Numbered from the stretch's first letter, positions 36,620-44,977 are shown. The stretch: 55,600 nucleotides of DNA from Deltaproteobacteria bacterium (GCA_013151915.1 JAADHJ010000002.1:1-55600), one strand, 5' to 3'. Notes: generated from the sequence alone by a model not told the origin. Program-made: numbers and translations.

Positions 36620-36979
36620 ATCGGTTCATCCGGTAATGCGTACCTTAAGCCCGGGTTCAACGGGGGAAAGCAGTCCAGAGTCCATCCGCCTTCGCTCTTC
36701 GAGCTATGGGATAGAGCAGTCCAGAGTCCAGTGTCCAGAGTCCAGAGGAAAAAACAGGTCCAATGTCCAATGTCCAACAGGATAAAGCAGTCCAGTGTCC
36801 AGAGTCCATCCGCCTTCGCCCTTCGGGCTTCGTCGAGACATGGAGTCCAGAGGGAAGAAAAACGGGCGCCGTGACAAGCTTTTCAGCTCCGCCCGGGATT
36901 GCCGCGTCACTCTCGTTTCCCTCGATGCTCCTCGCAATGACAACAAAATAATAAGGTACGCATTAACCAGATGAACCGA
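36620..36979. mobile_element. TIR-bounded non-autonomous element
   Basis: The left end tcggttcatccggtaatgcg plus taccttaa is the reverse complement of the right end taaggtacgcattaaccag plus atgaaccga, with one mismatch and one one-base indel over 28 bases. Between them are CCAGAGTCC repeats (36672-36806) and a module gggattgccgcg...tcgcaatgac (36895-36940). No transposase is encoded in this 360-bp unit. Related ends occur at 42113-42140 and 53683-53708. Confidence 0.65.
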
Positions 36980-37075
36980 CTTCATAAGGCTTATTGGCCG
37001 CTGATACACGCTGATTTCCGCTGATAGATCTAAGACTAAACCCTAACCTGGGGGTTGAAAGGGAATCGCGACAAG

Positions 37076-37180
37076 ATGTTCCTTAACCAAAGATTTTGGT
37101 TGTTGGCTCTTGCAGGCGGAATATTCGGGTTCGCTTTTATGTGGATAATGGATATCCCAATACAATCATTATTGCGCTAA
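37076..37180 (+). CDS. Possible 34-residue membrane peptide
   Basis: An ATG-initiated frame encoding one hydrophobic segment (FWLLALAGGIFGFAFMWI) and ending SLLR. It lies in a repeat-rich gap and has only a weak AAAGGGA ribosome site. It could be a real small protein, a gene remnant or chance; I have no family match. Confidence 0.25.
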   Translation: MFLNQRFWLLALAGGIFGFAFMWIMDIPIQSLLR

Positions 37181-37193
37181 AAACTCATTCCAT

Positions 37194-37213
37194 GGTCTCT
37201 GACACCGGGGGTA
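37194..37213. repeat. REP-like motif (gtctctgacaccggggg)
   Basis: This motif and 37935-37955 share ggtctctgacaccgggggtat and flank the DUF4236 gene as direct repeats. Inverted or diverged forms occur at 50392-50406, 52103-52117 and 53598-53613 (ggtgtcagagacagg type). Confidence 0.6.
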
Positions 37214-37217
37214 TGCG

Positions 37218-37760
37218 CTACAGCCCCAACCGGGCGGCCACGTCCCCATAGTCGGGGTCATCGGCGTAAAGCTTCTCGAATTCCTTTCGCGCCCGTTTGC
37301 GCTGACCCATCTCCTCGTACACGAGGGCCCGTTCGTACCTGAGCGCCATAAAGCCGGCGAGGTACGCTCCGTCGGCCAGGTGGGCCGCCTGTTCGAGGTG
37401 CTCAAGCGCCTTGTCTTCATCCCCCAGGACCAACTCCCGGCAACCGTCCACCAGGACTTCCTCGTCGTCCGGTGTGATGAACCGTTTGAAGAAGCCAAGG
37501 GTCAGGCGGCTTTCCGCGCTGACCTTTGGGACGGCCGGAGCGACGTAGGATGCGTTTTTTCCTCCGCCTGACCTCCCGCCTGTAAAAGTCGAGGTGTAAA
37601 AGAGCCCCGTTCCCGGAATACCCACCGTGGCCCGCTTGCCGCGGGACCCGACGGTGAACTTCGCGCCGCGTGGCCCGAACGAGAGGGACCCACCCGCTTT
37701 GCTCAGGTTCATGGTCACCCCCGGTGCGATCTTTACTCTTCTCCAGAAACGAAAAGCCAT
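37218..37760 (-). CDS. DUF4236 domain protein
   Basis: A 180-residue protein. The N-terminal DUF4236 domain (MAFRFWRRVKIAPGVTMNLSKAGGSLSFGPRGAKFTVGSRGKRATVGIPGTGLFYTS) is of unknown function and common in accessory DNA. The C-terminal half is helical and TPR-like (ALRYERALVYEEMGQRKRAR). Its first 48 bases are duplicated at 39295-39342 on the far side of the Fic gene. REP-like motifs flank it. Confidence 0.8.
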   Translation of the reverse strand: MAFRFWRRVKIAPGVTMNLSKAGGSLSFGPRGAKFTVGSRGKRATVGIPGTGLFYTSTFTGGRSGGGKNASYVAPAVPKVSAESRLTLGFFKRFITPDDEEVLVDGCRELVLGDEDKALEHLEQAAHLADGAYLAGFMALRYERALVYEEMGQRKRARKEFEKLYADDPDYGDVAARLGL

Positions 37761-37934
37761 GCCTTTTTAACCGTATTCCTCTTTAGTTTCTACGAAATGG
37801 CTATTGTAAAAATCCAGCTTGCGCCGAACGGCCCTGTTCCCTGCCCGGCGAACTGTTAAGAATTTCTTGACAGTTGCTTCCGTAAAGCCCAGCCTGATTC
37901 AACGACGCTTTCAATGACTTCTTAATTCCACCAC

Positions 37935-37955
37935 GGTCTCTGACACCGGGGGTAT
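37935..37955. repeat. REP-like motif, second copy
   Basis: Matches 37194-37213 (ggtctctgacaccgggggtat). The gap 37761-38067 around it holds no gene that I can see, apart from AT-rich sequence (attattatattaataataat) just before the Fic gene's 3' end. Confidence 0.6.
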
Positions 37956-38067
37956 ATGCTCCATCCCCATCCCGATGTTGTGTCTCATGGAATAGCTACA
38001 CAAGGCATTGCTTCTCATATTATTATATTAATAATAATCAAATGCCTTTTTCGGTAATCCATGAGAA

Positions 38068-39186
38068 TCAAAATGCATCGTATCCATCTGCTATGTTTAA
38101 CAATTCAGTATACATGAATATTGCCGCAGTTCTTCCCTTTGCCTGGCGGATGTCTTTCAATATGCCATTTTTTTTCAATACACTGAGAATCCTGAATGCA
38201 GTTGGTTTCGGAATGCCTGCCGACCGAACAAAATCTGTACTTTTAAAAATAGGCCGCTCGAATATCCAGTCCAGGGCGAGAATGGCATATTGGGAATGGG
38301 TCAGATCCACAAATTTCGATTTCATCTGCTCATAAAGGTTCAAAATATCCCCGGCCTTACGCTGGTTTTCGTTGGCCTGTTCCCGTATAGCCTTCAGAAA
38401 AAAAATGCACCAGTCTGTCCAGGCACTTTCACTTGATACTCGCATCAGCCGTTCGTAATATTCATCACGGTGGGCTTCCAGATACGCACTGATATAGAAC
38501 ATGGGGCTGCTGATCATTTCCGCCTGGTACATAAAAAGCGGAACCAGCATGCGCCCCAGCCGGCCATTGCCATCCAGAAAAGGATGCAATGCCTCGAACT
38601 CGGCATGGATAATGGCAAGTTGTATCAGGCGGTCCGGCGCATCCGCATGCAGGTATTTTTCCCAGGAACTCATGGCCTTCGGTAGTTTATCTGCGGAAAT
38701 CGGCACAAACCGCGCCTCTTCGATGGAGCATCCGGGGGGCCCGATCCAGTTGGGCGTTTTGCGGTATTCGCCCGGGGATCTTCCATGACCCCTCACACCG
38801 GTCAATAAAATCCGATGTGACTCTTTAACTATTCGCTGACAAAGGGGAAGATCTTTCAACATGCTTTCGGAAGTCCGCATGGCCTGGCGATAGTTCAGAA
38901 TTTCGTGGATGTCGGCTGTGCGTTCCGGAGACAGTTTATCCGAGTCGCCTCCGGCTTCATATTCCAGAACTTCTCCCATGGTTGCCTGGGTCCCTTCAAT
39001 GCGGGAGGAGAGAACCGCTTCCCGGGTCGTCAACGGGCTGAGCAATACGGAGGCATTGGGAACAGCCGACAATATCCCATCGTACCGGGCTACGGCAGCG
39101 CTGGCCGGCCCGATCAGGGGAATCAGATGCTCCCATTCAAGTTTTTCAGGGGGGAATCCGCCTTCATGATAATAAGCAGGCGCCAT
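38068..39186 (-). CDS. Fic family protein
   Basis: A 372-residue enzyme that likely transfers AMP (or another nucleotide part) to target proteins. The Fic motif HPFLDGNGRLGR is complete. An N-terminal segment SSRIEGTQA matches the inhibitory (S/T)xxxE(G/N) helix, so the enzyme is probably self-inhibited and needs no separate antitoxin. A winged-helix-like C-terminal region follows (about 285-372). The ATG at 39186 is chosen because GAGGAG precedes it by eight bases; the longer frame adds eight residues. The locus lies between two copies of a DUF4236 gene start and is accessory in character. Confidence 0.93.
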   Translation of the reverse strand: MAPAYYHEGGFPPEKLEWEHLIPLIGPASAAVARYDGILSAVPNASVLLSPLTTREAVLSSRIEGTQATMGEVLEYEAGGDSDKLSPERTADIHEILNYRQAMRTSESMLKDLPLCQRIVKESHRILLTGVRGHGRSPGEYRKTPNWIGPPGCSIEEARFVPISADKLPKAMSSWEKYLHADAPDRLIQLAIIHAEFEALHPFLDGNGRLGRMLVPLFMYQAEMISSPMFYISAYLEAHRDEYYERLMRVSSESAWTDWCIFFLKAIREQANENQRKAGDILNLYEQMKSKFVDLTHSQYAILALDWIFERPIFKSTDFVRSAGIPKPTAFRILSVLKKNGILKDIRQAKGRTAAIFMYTELLNIADGYDAF

Positions 39187-39294
39187 TTTATTTATCTCCT
39201 CTATTCTCAAAGAAATCCACTTTAACCGATGCCGGTTTTCTGTGTGCCAACCGGGAAATCTCCGGCCAAGACGAAGGGGAGGTTATTGCTCATT

Positions 39295-39342
39295 GGTCAC
39301 CCCCGGTGCGATCTTTACTCTCCTCCAGAAACGGAAAGCCAT
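39295..39342 (-). pseudogene. Fragment of a DUF4236 gene start
   Basis: These 48 bases match 37713-37760 with two mismatches and encode MAFRFWRRVKIAPGVT before similarity ends. No remaining domain follows. With the intact gene it forms a direct repeat bracketing the Fic gene. Confidence 0.8.
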
Positions 39343-39469
39343 ATCAGATTCCCTTTCTCCCTGTCAGCAGTCCTTGGTGGACGTTCTTTCCCTCGCTGGA
39401 CCCAGGAACCAGGACGCGGCGGTAATCCCTTTCGTTGACACCACTCCCCACCGTAACGTACCATTATAT

Positions 39470-39670
39470 ATGAGTCCAGAGTCCAGAGTCCAGAGTCCAG
39501 CGAAGGGCAAGGCAGAAGCGGAGACGCGGGGAGGTATCGGAGTATCGATGTGTAAAAGCATTGAGGTTTTCTAGACCCCAGACCCAAGATCCTAGACCCT
39601 GCTTTCAGGAACCCGAGGAACGAAAGCTCCGAGCACGTTGAACCATTGAACCGTTGAACCTTTGAACCTT
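39470..39670. repeat. Intergenic CCAGAGTCC-type repeats upstream of the aminotransferase
   Basis: Tandem gtccagagtccagagtccag lies near 39475-39498, then a tagaccccagacccaagatcc segment and gttgaaccattgaaccgttg. The gap 39211-39698 otherwise holds only the DUF4236 fragment; no gene is visible. Confidence 0.6.
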
Positions 39671-39698
39671 TCTTTTAATGTCATTCAAGGGAGACACC

Positions 39699-40853
39699 AT
39701 GTCCCGTGAACCATCGAAACGGTCCCAGAAGCTGCCGCCGTTTATCGTGATGGATGTCCTTGAACACGCCCAGGAGCTCGAGCGTACCGGGCGTTCCATT
39801 ATCCATATGGAGGTGGGTGAACCGGACCTCGATACGCCCTCGTGCATAAGGGAAGCCGCGATTAGGGCCCTCAGGGACGGAGAGACGCACTATACCCACA
39901 GCCTCGGCCTGATCAAACTCAGGGAGGCCATCTGCGAGCACTACGATCGCCGGTATGGCGTTTCCGTCGGTCCGGACCAGATTGTTGTCACATCCGGCAC
40001 CTCTCCCGGCCTTTTTCTGGTCTTCGCGGCGCTTCTGGAACCTGGAGACGAGGTTGTGATGACGGATCCTCACTACGCCTGTTATCCAAACTTCGTGTCT
40101 TTCCTCGGCGGCAGCCCCGTGTTTACCACCGTGACGGCGCAGGGCGGTTACCAGTTGGACCTTGAAGATCTGGGCCGTAAACTTGGTTCAAGAACCCAGG
40201 CCATCCTTATCAATTCACCTGGAAATCCCACCGGGGCCGTCATGCCCCCGGAAACCCTTGCGAAGGTAGCTTCCTTGGGACCGCTGGTGATATCTGACGA
40301 GATCTACCATGGCCTGGTATATGGAGACAGGGAACACTCCATCCTGGAGTACACGTCGGAGGCCTTTGTCCTCAACGGTTTTTCCAAACTCTATGCCATG
40401 ACGGGGTGGCGCCTGGGCTACGTCATCGTCCCGAAACGGTTCGTGCGGCCCATGCAGAAGATTCAGCAGAATTTTTTTATTTCCGCGGGCTCCTTTGTCC
40501 AGTGGGCCGGTATCGCGGCCTTGAAGGAGGGAGGAGAGGACGCCCGACGGATGGTTGAAACATATGGAGAGCGGAGAAACCTGTTGCTGAAGGGCCTGAA
40601 GGAGATAGGTTTCCAGATCCCTGTCGATCCACAGGGGGCGTTCTACGTCCTCGTCGATACCCGCCATCTTGGTGATGACTCCTACCACCTGGCTTTTGAT
40701 ATACTAGACAGGGCCGGGGTGGCTGTAACACCGGGCATCGATTTCGGAGCTGCGGCGGAGGGACACCTCAGGTTTTCCTACACCAACAGCCTGGAAAATC
40801 TCAGGAAGGGACTGGACCGCCTGGAAGATTATGTGAGGGGGAGGGATATATGA
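39699..40853 (+). CDS. Class I/II pyridoxal-phosphate aminotransferase
   Basis: A 384-residue fold-type I aminotransferase related to AspC and similar enzymes. The PLP lysine is in NGFSKLYAMTGWRLGY; TSGTSPGLFLVF binds phosphate, INSPGNPTGA and SDEIYHGLVYG complete the active site, and RFSYTNS carries the substrate-carboxylate arginine. I choose ATG 39699 because AAGGGAG precedes it. The following lipoprotein gene overlaps by four bases. The amino acid substrate cannot be told from this. Confidence 0.93.
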   Translation: MSREPSKRSQKLPPFIVMDVLEHAQELERTGRSIIHMEVGEPDLDTPSCIREAAIRALRDGETHYTHSLGLIKLREAICEHYDRRYGVSVGPDQIVVTSGTSPGLFLVFAALLEPGDEVVMTDPHYACYPNFVSFLGGSPVFTTVTAQGGYQLDLEDLGRKLGSRTQAILINSPGNPTGAVMPPETLAKVASLGPLVISDEIYHGLVYGDREHSILEYTSEAFVLNGFSKLYAMTGWRLGYVIVPKRFVRPMQKIQQNFFISAGSFVQWAGIAALKEGGEDARRMVETYGERRNLLLKGLKEIGFQIPVDPQGAFYVLVDTRHLGDDSYHLAFDILDRAGVAVTPGIDFGAAAEGHLRFSYTNSLENLRKGLDRLEDYVRGRDI

Positions 40854-41473
40854 CAATCTTCAGTTATGGAAAATGGAATTCATGTCGAGGCCTGGCCTGT
40901 CTGGCGGCTCTGGCCATGGTTTTTACTCTTTCGTGCGCATCGAAACCTGTTAAAGACTACCGTCTGGTCGCCCAGGGGAGCCTTTCGGCATCCCGTGTGG
41001 TGATCGTCAACGGAGTGAAAGTCGCTGCCGTTTACCTTGACGAAAAACATCTGGCGGAAACGCTACGGGAAAAGGGATACGAGAGATTATCCAACACGCT
41101 GCAGGAACTGCCCCTGGATTATTTTCTGCTCACCATTACCAACGGAGCTTCACTCCCCGTAGACTTCAACCCCCGTGAAGCCAATCTTATGGATGGCGGC
41201 TGGAACAACCTGTCTCCCGTTGATTTTTCTGATCTATATATGCTCCTTCCACCGGGCTCGGGCCGAAAGACGGTTCTGCAGGACCTTCAGAAACTCACCT
41301 TGAACAGGGTGGTCAGGATAAAACCAGGCAAGACGCTGGAGGGAATGTTCCTGTTCCAGCGGCCGGAATCCATGGGAAAAAATGTGATCCTGGCGCTGGA
41401 CGGATTCTACCTTGACGGGAAACCGCTGACGGTGGTGCTCACCTTCAACGCCATCTCCCGGGAAGGGGAGTAG
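40850..41473 (+). CDS. Lipoprotein of unknown function
   Basis: A 207-residue predicted lipoprotein: the signal ends AMVFTLSCAS, giving Cys29. The rest forms alternating strands with NGVKVAAVYLDEKHLAE, a YFLLTITNGASLPVDFNPREANL segment and a final GKNVILALDGFYLDGKPL. It resembles DUF4352-like beta-sandwich proteins in outline, but I do not recognise the family. It is translationally coupled to the aminotransferase gene. Confidence 0.6.
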   Translation: MTIFSYGKWNSCRGLACLAALAMVFTLSCASKPVKDYRLVAQGSLSASRVVIVNGVKVAAVYLDEKHLAETLREKGYERLSNTLQELPLDYFLLTITNGASLPVDFNPREANLMDGGWNNLSPVDFSDLYMLLPPGSGRKTVLQDLQKLTLNRVVRIKPGKTLEGMFLFQRPESMGKNVILALDGFYLDGKPLTVVLTFNAISREGE

Positions 41474-41481
41474 CCTGAAAT

Positions 41482-41751
41482 TCAGGAATTCTGAAGCAGG
41501 GAGAGGATCTTCAGGGCCTTTGGGTCCTTGATGCAGTAGATGGAATGCCCCCCCTCCCGCCTGAGGGACAGGATGCCCCGGGACCGCAGAATTCCCAGGT
41601 GCTGGGAGATGTTTGACTGTTTCAGGTTCAATTTCTCCCCGATGTTGGTGACGCAGCGTCCTTCCTTCTGCAGCATCTCCAGAATGCTTATGCGTGTGGG
41701 GTGGGCGAGTGCCTTAAGGTACTCCGCCTGGGTTCCTCTATCCTCTTCCAT
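41482..41751 (-). CDS. ArsR-family transcriptional regulator
   Basis: An 89-residue winged helix-turn-helix protein: LKALAHPTRISILEMLQKEGRCVTNIGEKLNLKQSNISQHLGILRSRGIL. A cysteine in GRCVTNI occupies the position of the ArsR/SmtB alpha-3 metal site, but only one Cys is there, so metal sensing is uncertain. It converges with the upstream lipoprotein gene (9-base gap). Confidence 0.88.
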   Translation of the reverse strand: MEEDRGTQAEYLKALAHPTRISILEMLQKEGRCVTNIGEKLNLKQSNISQHLGILRSRGILSLRREGGHSIYCIKDPKALKILSLLQNS

Positions 41752-41799
41752 GCCGATATCCTCCGCGGCGCTCCAGTTACCCCTTCAAGACAGGCCATC

Positions 41800-41862
41800 G
41801 TGAATTTTCGATTTGCGCGCCCTTAAGTGAGTGCATTGATGACTTTGCGAGAAGTCATTAAA
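41800..41862. repeat. Covarying hairpin repeat, right-end fragment
   Basis: The text gatttgcgcgcccttaagtg followed by agtgcattgatgactttgcg and agaagtcatt matches the right half of copy A (22.98-23.04 kb). The left half is missing. Confidence 0.65.
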
Positions 41863-41871
41863 TTTGTGGAC

Positions 41872-42140
41872 CATCCTGGAAATGAGTACCTGGATGAGGA
41901 CCGTATCCCACCATTTGTCATCGCGCCTGTCCCGCCATAGCTCGAAGAGCGACGGCGGAAGCTGTAACCCATGCGACCTGTCCGCCATAGCCCGTAGGGC
42001 GGACGGCGGAAGCGATCCCATGGCGGCCGGAGGCGCCGTGACGGCCTTTTCAGCTTTGCACGGGATTGCCGCGCCTATGGTTTCACTCGGGCTCGCAATG
42101 ACAGTAAAATAATAAAGGTACGCATTAACCGGATGAACTG
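41872..42140. mobile_element. TIR-type repeat, second copy
   Basis: The right end (taaaggtacgcattaaccgg then atgaact, 42113-42140) equals the terminal inverted repeat of 36620-36979. A degenerate left end (catcctggaaatgagtacct) lies near 41875. The inside (gctgtaacccatgcgacctg ... gggattgccgcg ... tcgcaatgac) is closely matched, inverted, at 53683-53905. It holds no gene. Confidence 0.6.
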
Positions 42141-42195
42141 AATTTGTTTATCGTGATAATGTAATTATTAGAATATGATAATGCCTGTGTCAATA

Positions 42196-42222
42196 GAAAA
42201 CCACGCCCGGGGCGTGGTTTTC
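42196..42222. terminator. Bidirectional terminator after tatA
   Basis: The arms gaaaaccacgcc and ggcgtggttttc pair perfectly with a three-base loop, flanked by A and T runs. It ends the minus-strand rplC-RR-tatA group 33 bases past the tatA stop. Confidence 0.88.
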
Positions 42223-42254
42223 TACATCGTTTAAAGGATGGATGAAGGACAAAA

Positions 42255-42479
42255 TCAGGATTTGCTGTTTTCCTTTTTGCCCTTTTCGCTCTCTTCTCCC
42301 TCGTCGATCTCCTTCTTTTCCGGGGTCACATCGATCTCGTCTTCTCCAGATGTGGCTTTCTTGAAGTTTTTAATGCCCTTCCCAAGGCCGGCTCCTATTT
42401 CGGGCAGCTTTCCCGCCCCGAAGATGACGAGGACGATAACGAGGATGATTACCAGTTCCGAAACACCGAATCCAAACAT
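42255..42479 (-). CDS. tatA: Twin-arginine translocase subunit TatA/E
   Basis: A 74-residue protein: one N-terminal membrane helix ([18 protein letters not shown]) followed by [21 protein letters not shown], the hallmark hinge and amphipathic helix, and a charged tail. It forms the pore component of the Tat system for folded proteins. ATG 42479 (MFGFGVSEL) follows AAGGGGG. The gene is the last of the rplC-RR-tatA set. Confidence 0.93.
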   Translation of the reverse strand: MFGFGVSELVIILVIVLVIFGAGKLPEIGAGLGKGIKNFKKATSGEDEIDVTPEKKEIDEGEESEKGKKENSKS

Positions 42480-42555
42480 CTTTTTCCCCCTTCTTTTTCC
42501 GCTCACCCGGGGACATGTCGGAGCTCCCCGACAGTCTTCCAGATGGAAACCCTCC

Positions 42556-42969
42556 CTAAGAAGATGTGGCTACACGTTGGACCAGTCCAGGCAGTTCATC
42601 AGGCGGGGTGGACTTGGAAATGTGCACTACCTTTGAAAACCCCTGTTGAGTGCCGCTCTCCCGGACAGTTCCTCCACTTTCCTTGACTGTTGAACTGTAG
42701 ACGACAAGCAAACCTTCCTTCCTGTTGGGAAGACCCTTCACGGACATGAGAAAACGGGTTCCGCCTGATTGGGACATGATCCTGTCCAGAATGACTACGT
42801 CCGGTAAAATCTTCCTGTACAGTACGAAGCCCTCATTGCCGTCAGGCGCCACAAAGGTTCTGTATCCCTGTTCCCGGAACGCGTCGCTGAGCGTGGCCCT
42901 GTAAAACTCCTCGTCGTCGATTATGAGAATAACGGGTTTGCTGCCGGGATGCAACTGTGAAGGGGTCAT
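42556..42969 (-). CDS. Single-domain response regulator
   Basis: A 137-residue receiver-only protein. [10 protein letters not shown] has the acidic pocket, [13 protein letters not shown] the phosphoacceptor Asp, VVYSS the conserved Ser/Thr region and SKSTPP the switch Lys. No output domain follows, so it probably works as a phosphorelay or binds a partner. Its gene lies 14 bases after rplC, an unusual neighbour; no kinase is near. Confidence 0.88.
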   Translation of the reverse strand: MTPSQLHPGSKPVILIIDDEEFYRATLSDAFREQGYRTFVAPDGNEGFVLYRKILPDVVILDRIMSQSGGTRFLMSVKGLPNRKEGLLVVYSSTVKESGGTVRESGTQQGFSKVVHISKSTPPDELPGLVQRVATSS

Positions 42970-42983
42970 GATGCGCGGAGGGG

Positions 42984-43664
42984 CTATTCTTCCCCCTGGT
43001 CCTCATTCTCGGGGGTATGACGTGGAGCCTGGGGTTTCTTCATGGCGTTTTTGATGATGAGCAGACCGTTTTTTCCTCCGGGAACAGGGCCTTTGATGGC
43101 AATGAGGTTCTGATCTTCCCGGACGTCCACCACCTGGAGGTTCTGAACCGTCACGGCGTGATTGCCCATCCGGCCGGCCATCTTGGTACCTTTGAAGACC
43201 TTGGCGGGATACGCCGCGGCGCCGATTGATCCGCCACCCCGTTTGCTCTCATGGGTGCCGTGGGATGCCTTGAATCCTTTGAAACCGTGCCGCTTCATAA
43301 CCCCGGCAAACCCCTTTCCCTTGGAGGTGCCGGTGACGTCGATTAAGTCGCCCGTTTGGAATATCCCGGCGGTAATAACCTGCCCGGGCTTAAAGGACTC
43401 CGGATCGGGAACCCTGGCTTCCCTTAGATGTCTTTTCGGAGTGCTTTCGGATTTGGCGAAATGCCCGAGATCGGGCTTGTTGGTCCGCTTTTCACTCCTG
43501 TCGTCAAAACCGATCTGGATGGCATTATAACCTTCCTTTCCATCGGTCTTGACCTGGGTTACGGTGCAGGGTCCTGCCTGAACGAGGGTTACGGGAATGA
43601 TGTTTCCCAAATGATCGAAGATCTGGGTCATACCCAGCTTCTTTCCCAGGATCAAGGTGGTCAT
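42984..43664 (-). CDS. rplC: 50S ribosomal protein L3, isolated gene
   Basis: A 226-residue L3: LILGKKLGMTQIF at the start, then GFAGVMKRHGFKGFKASHGTHESKRGGGSIG, KVFKGTKMAGRMGN and a C-terminal VPGGKNGLLIIK. Length and motifs are intact. GGAGG lies eight bases before ATG 43664, which is preferred over the longer frame. L3 normally sits in the S10 operon after rpsJ; here its neighbours are a receiver gene and tatA. It may be a second copy or the only one, which this window cannot decide. Confidence 0.95.
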   Translation of the reverse strand: MTTLILGKKLGMTQIFDHLGNIIPVTLVQAGPCTVTQVKTDGKEGYNAIQIGFDDRSEKRTNKPDLGHFAKSESTPKRHLREARVPDPESFKPGQVITAGIFQTGDLIDVTGTSKGKGFAGVMKRHGFKGFKASHGTHESKRGGGSIGAAAYPAKVFKGTKMAGRMGNHAVTVQNLQVVDVREDQNLIAIKGPVPGGKNGLLIIKNAMKKPQAPRHTPENEDQGEE

Positions 43665-43788
43665 CTTGTGTGCCTCCATTGACTATCTTATCCGCACTCG
43701 ACCGCGGCGGATGTTTTAGCGGGAGGGGTGTCTTGTTACATGAAAAGGGGGTCTGCGTCAAGCCTCCCGAAAACCCGAATCCACAATG

Positions 43789-43947
43789 TTGATGACTTCG
43801 CAAAAAGTCCATTCGTGGCTTTTTGCTCTACGGAAAGTGAAAAGCGTCGTTTTTACTTTCCTCACAAATCAATGACTTACGTGGTAGGTCATTGATTTGG
43901 GCGCCCCAAGCGGGGCGCGTTGGGGACTTTTTGCGACTCTGTCAATG
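43789..43947. repeat. Covarying hairpin repeat, copy C
   Basis: A full copy, from ttgatgacttcgcaaaaagt to tggggactttttgcgactct. Inner hairpins: ggaaagtgaaaag.../...tttttactttcc, aaatcaatgac/gtcattgattt and gcgcccc/ggggcgc. The right edge is five bases from the CCA of selC, and a terminator role for rplC upstream DNA is possible but not shown. Confidence 0.82.
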
Positions 43948-43952
43948 TTACA

Positions 43953-44050
43953 TGGCGGAAGTGCATGGGAATCGAACCCACCGTCCCGGGTTTTAACCGG
44001 GACCACTGGATTTGAAGTCCAGGAGGGCCACCAGTGCCCTAGGCACTTCC
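43953..44050 (-). tRNA. selC: Selenocysteine tRNA (anticodon UCA)
   Basis: The reverse complement reads GGAAGTGCCTAGGGCACTGG and so on to GCACTTCCGCCA. It is 98 bases including CCA. Features peculiar to tRNA-Sec: an eight-base acceptor stem (GGAAGTGC/GCACTTCC), an anticodon loop CTTCAAA with anticodon TCA, and a long variable arm GTCCCGG...CCGGGAC. It reads UGA when delivered by SelB at a SECIS element, and so gives the means to read the UGA in the cytochrome gene at 6350. Confidence 0.97.
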
Positions 44051-44211
44051 AAGGAGAGAATATCCGCCGTCCGGGCTGGTGTCAAGAGTAACCCAGCGTC
44101 CAATGCCCGCCACGGCGTAGTCCACAGGACGAAGACGGGTTCAACGGGGAAAAAGCAGGTCATAAGCGAGGGATAAGTAAAATGGTCTAACAGGTAAGCG
44201 TCTCAAAATCA

Positions 44212-44240
44212 TTGACAAATTTCGTACAGTGAAATTAATC
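44212..44240 (+). promoter_or_regulatory. Sigma-70-like promoter of the racemase gene
   Basis: TTGACA (44212-44217), a 17-base spacer and TTAATC (44235-44240). The -35 box is perfect and the -10 box weak; ATG 44285 follows by 44 bases. Confidence 0.55.
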
Positions 44241-44284
44241 TTGGGAGAAAATGTTCAATAGTCTCCTTTTGCGTGGGGTGTTTA

Positions 44285-44977
44285 ATGAAAAAAATTGGAA
44301 TTATTGGCGGACTGGGACCGGAATCAACTATCGACTACTATAAGGGAATTATTAATGCCTTTCGGCAACGAGAGGTCGGTTTGGCTGCCCCGGAAATCGT
44401 AATCTACAGCGCGAATGTAACTAAACTTCTGGAATTGCTTGAATCCAGGAAATGGGATAACTTGGCTAGTTGGTTGATTGACATGGTCAACGCACTTCAC
44501 AAAGCAGGTGCGGAGTTTGCTGTAATTGCTTCCAACACACCGCATATAGTCTTTAATGAGGTAAAATCGAGATCTCCTATACCTATGCTGAGCATAGTTG
44601 AGGAAACATGCCGAAAGGCTGAAAGCTTAGGGTTAAAGAGACTCGGCCTCATGGGCACAAAATTCACCATGAAATCCGATTTTTTTCAGAAGCAATTTCT
44701 CGATAAAGGGATGTCGGTAGTCGTTCCCAAAAAAGATAATCAGCAAATCATCCATGATAAGCTCATGTCTGAAATTGAGTTGGGCGTTATAAAAAAATCA
44801 ACCAGAGAGGAGCTCTTGTCCATAGTCAAACAAATGATAGACAAAGATTCTATTGAAGCCTTGATCCTTGGTTGTACCGAACTTCCCATGATTCTCAATA
44901 AAGACGAATATGGCATCCCCTTTCTAAACACAACTGCTATTCACATCGATAGCATAGTGCGATATTGCATTGAATAA
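44285..44977 (+). CDS. Aspartate/glutamate racemase family protein
   Basis: A 230-residue protein starting MKKIGIIGGLGPESTIDYYK. PLP-independent racemases use two cysteines; the second is present (LGCTELPMIL) but the first site reads IASNTPH, with Ser in place of Cys. It may still act (some subfamilies have ASNT) or be a lyase-like relative. The ATG at 44285 begins the conserved strand. It starts the plus-strand accessory block beside selC, and codon use is visibly richer in A/T than the neighbouring core genes. Confidence 0.85.
   Translation: MKKIGIIGGLGPESTIDYYKGIINAFRQREVGLAAPEIVIYSANVTKLLELLESRKWDNLASWLIDMVNALHKAGAEFAVIASNTPHIVFNEVKSRSPIPMLSIVEETCRKAESLGLKRLGLMGTKFTMKSDFFQKQFLDKGMSVVVPKKDNQQIIHDKLMSEIELGVIKKSTREELLSIVKQMIDKDSIEALILGCTELPMILNKDEYGIPFLNTTAIHIDSIVRYCIE

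Noticed and set aside
36510-36620. Cobalamin or SAM riboswitch in front of metH
   Set aside because: I see neither a B12 box nor the SAM-I kink-turn motifs in the 110 bases upstream, though a distant leader cannot be excluded.
36660-36810. CRISPR array suggested by repeated ccagagtcc units
   Set aside because: The units are short, tandem and degenerate with no constant repeat-spacer spacing, and no cas gene is present.
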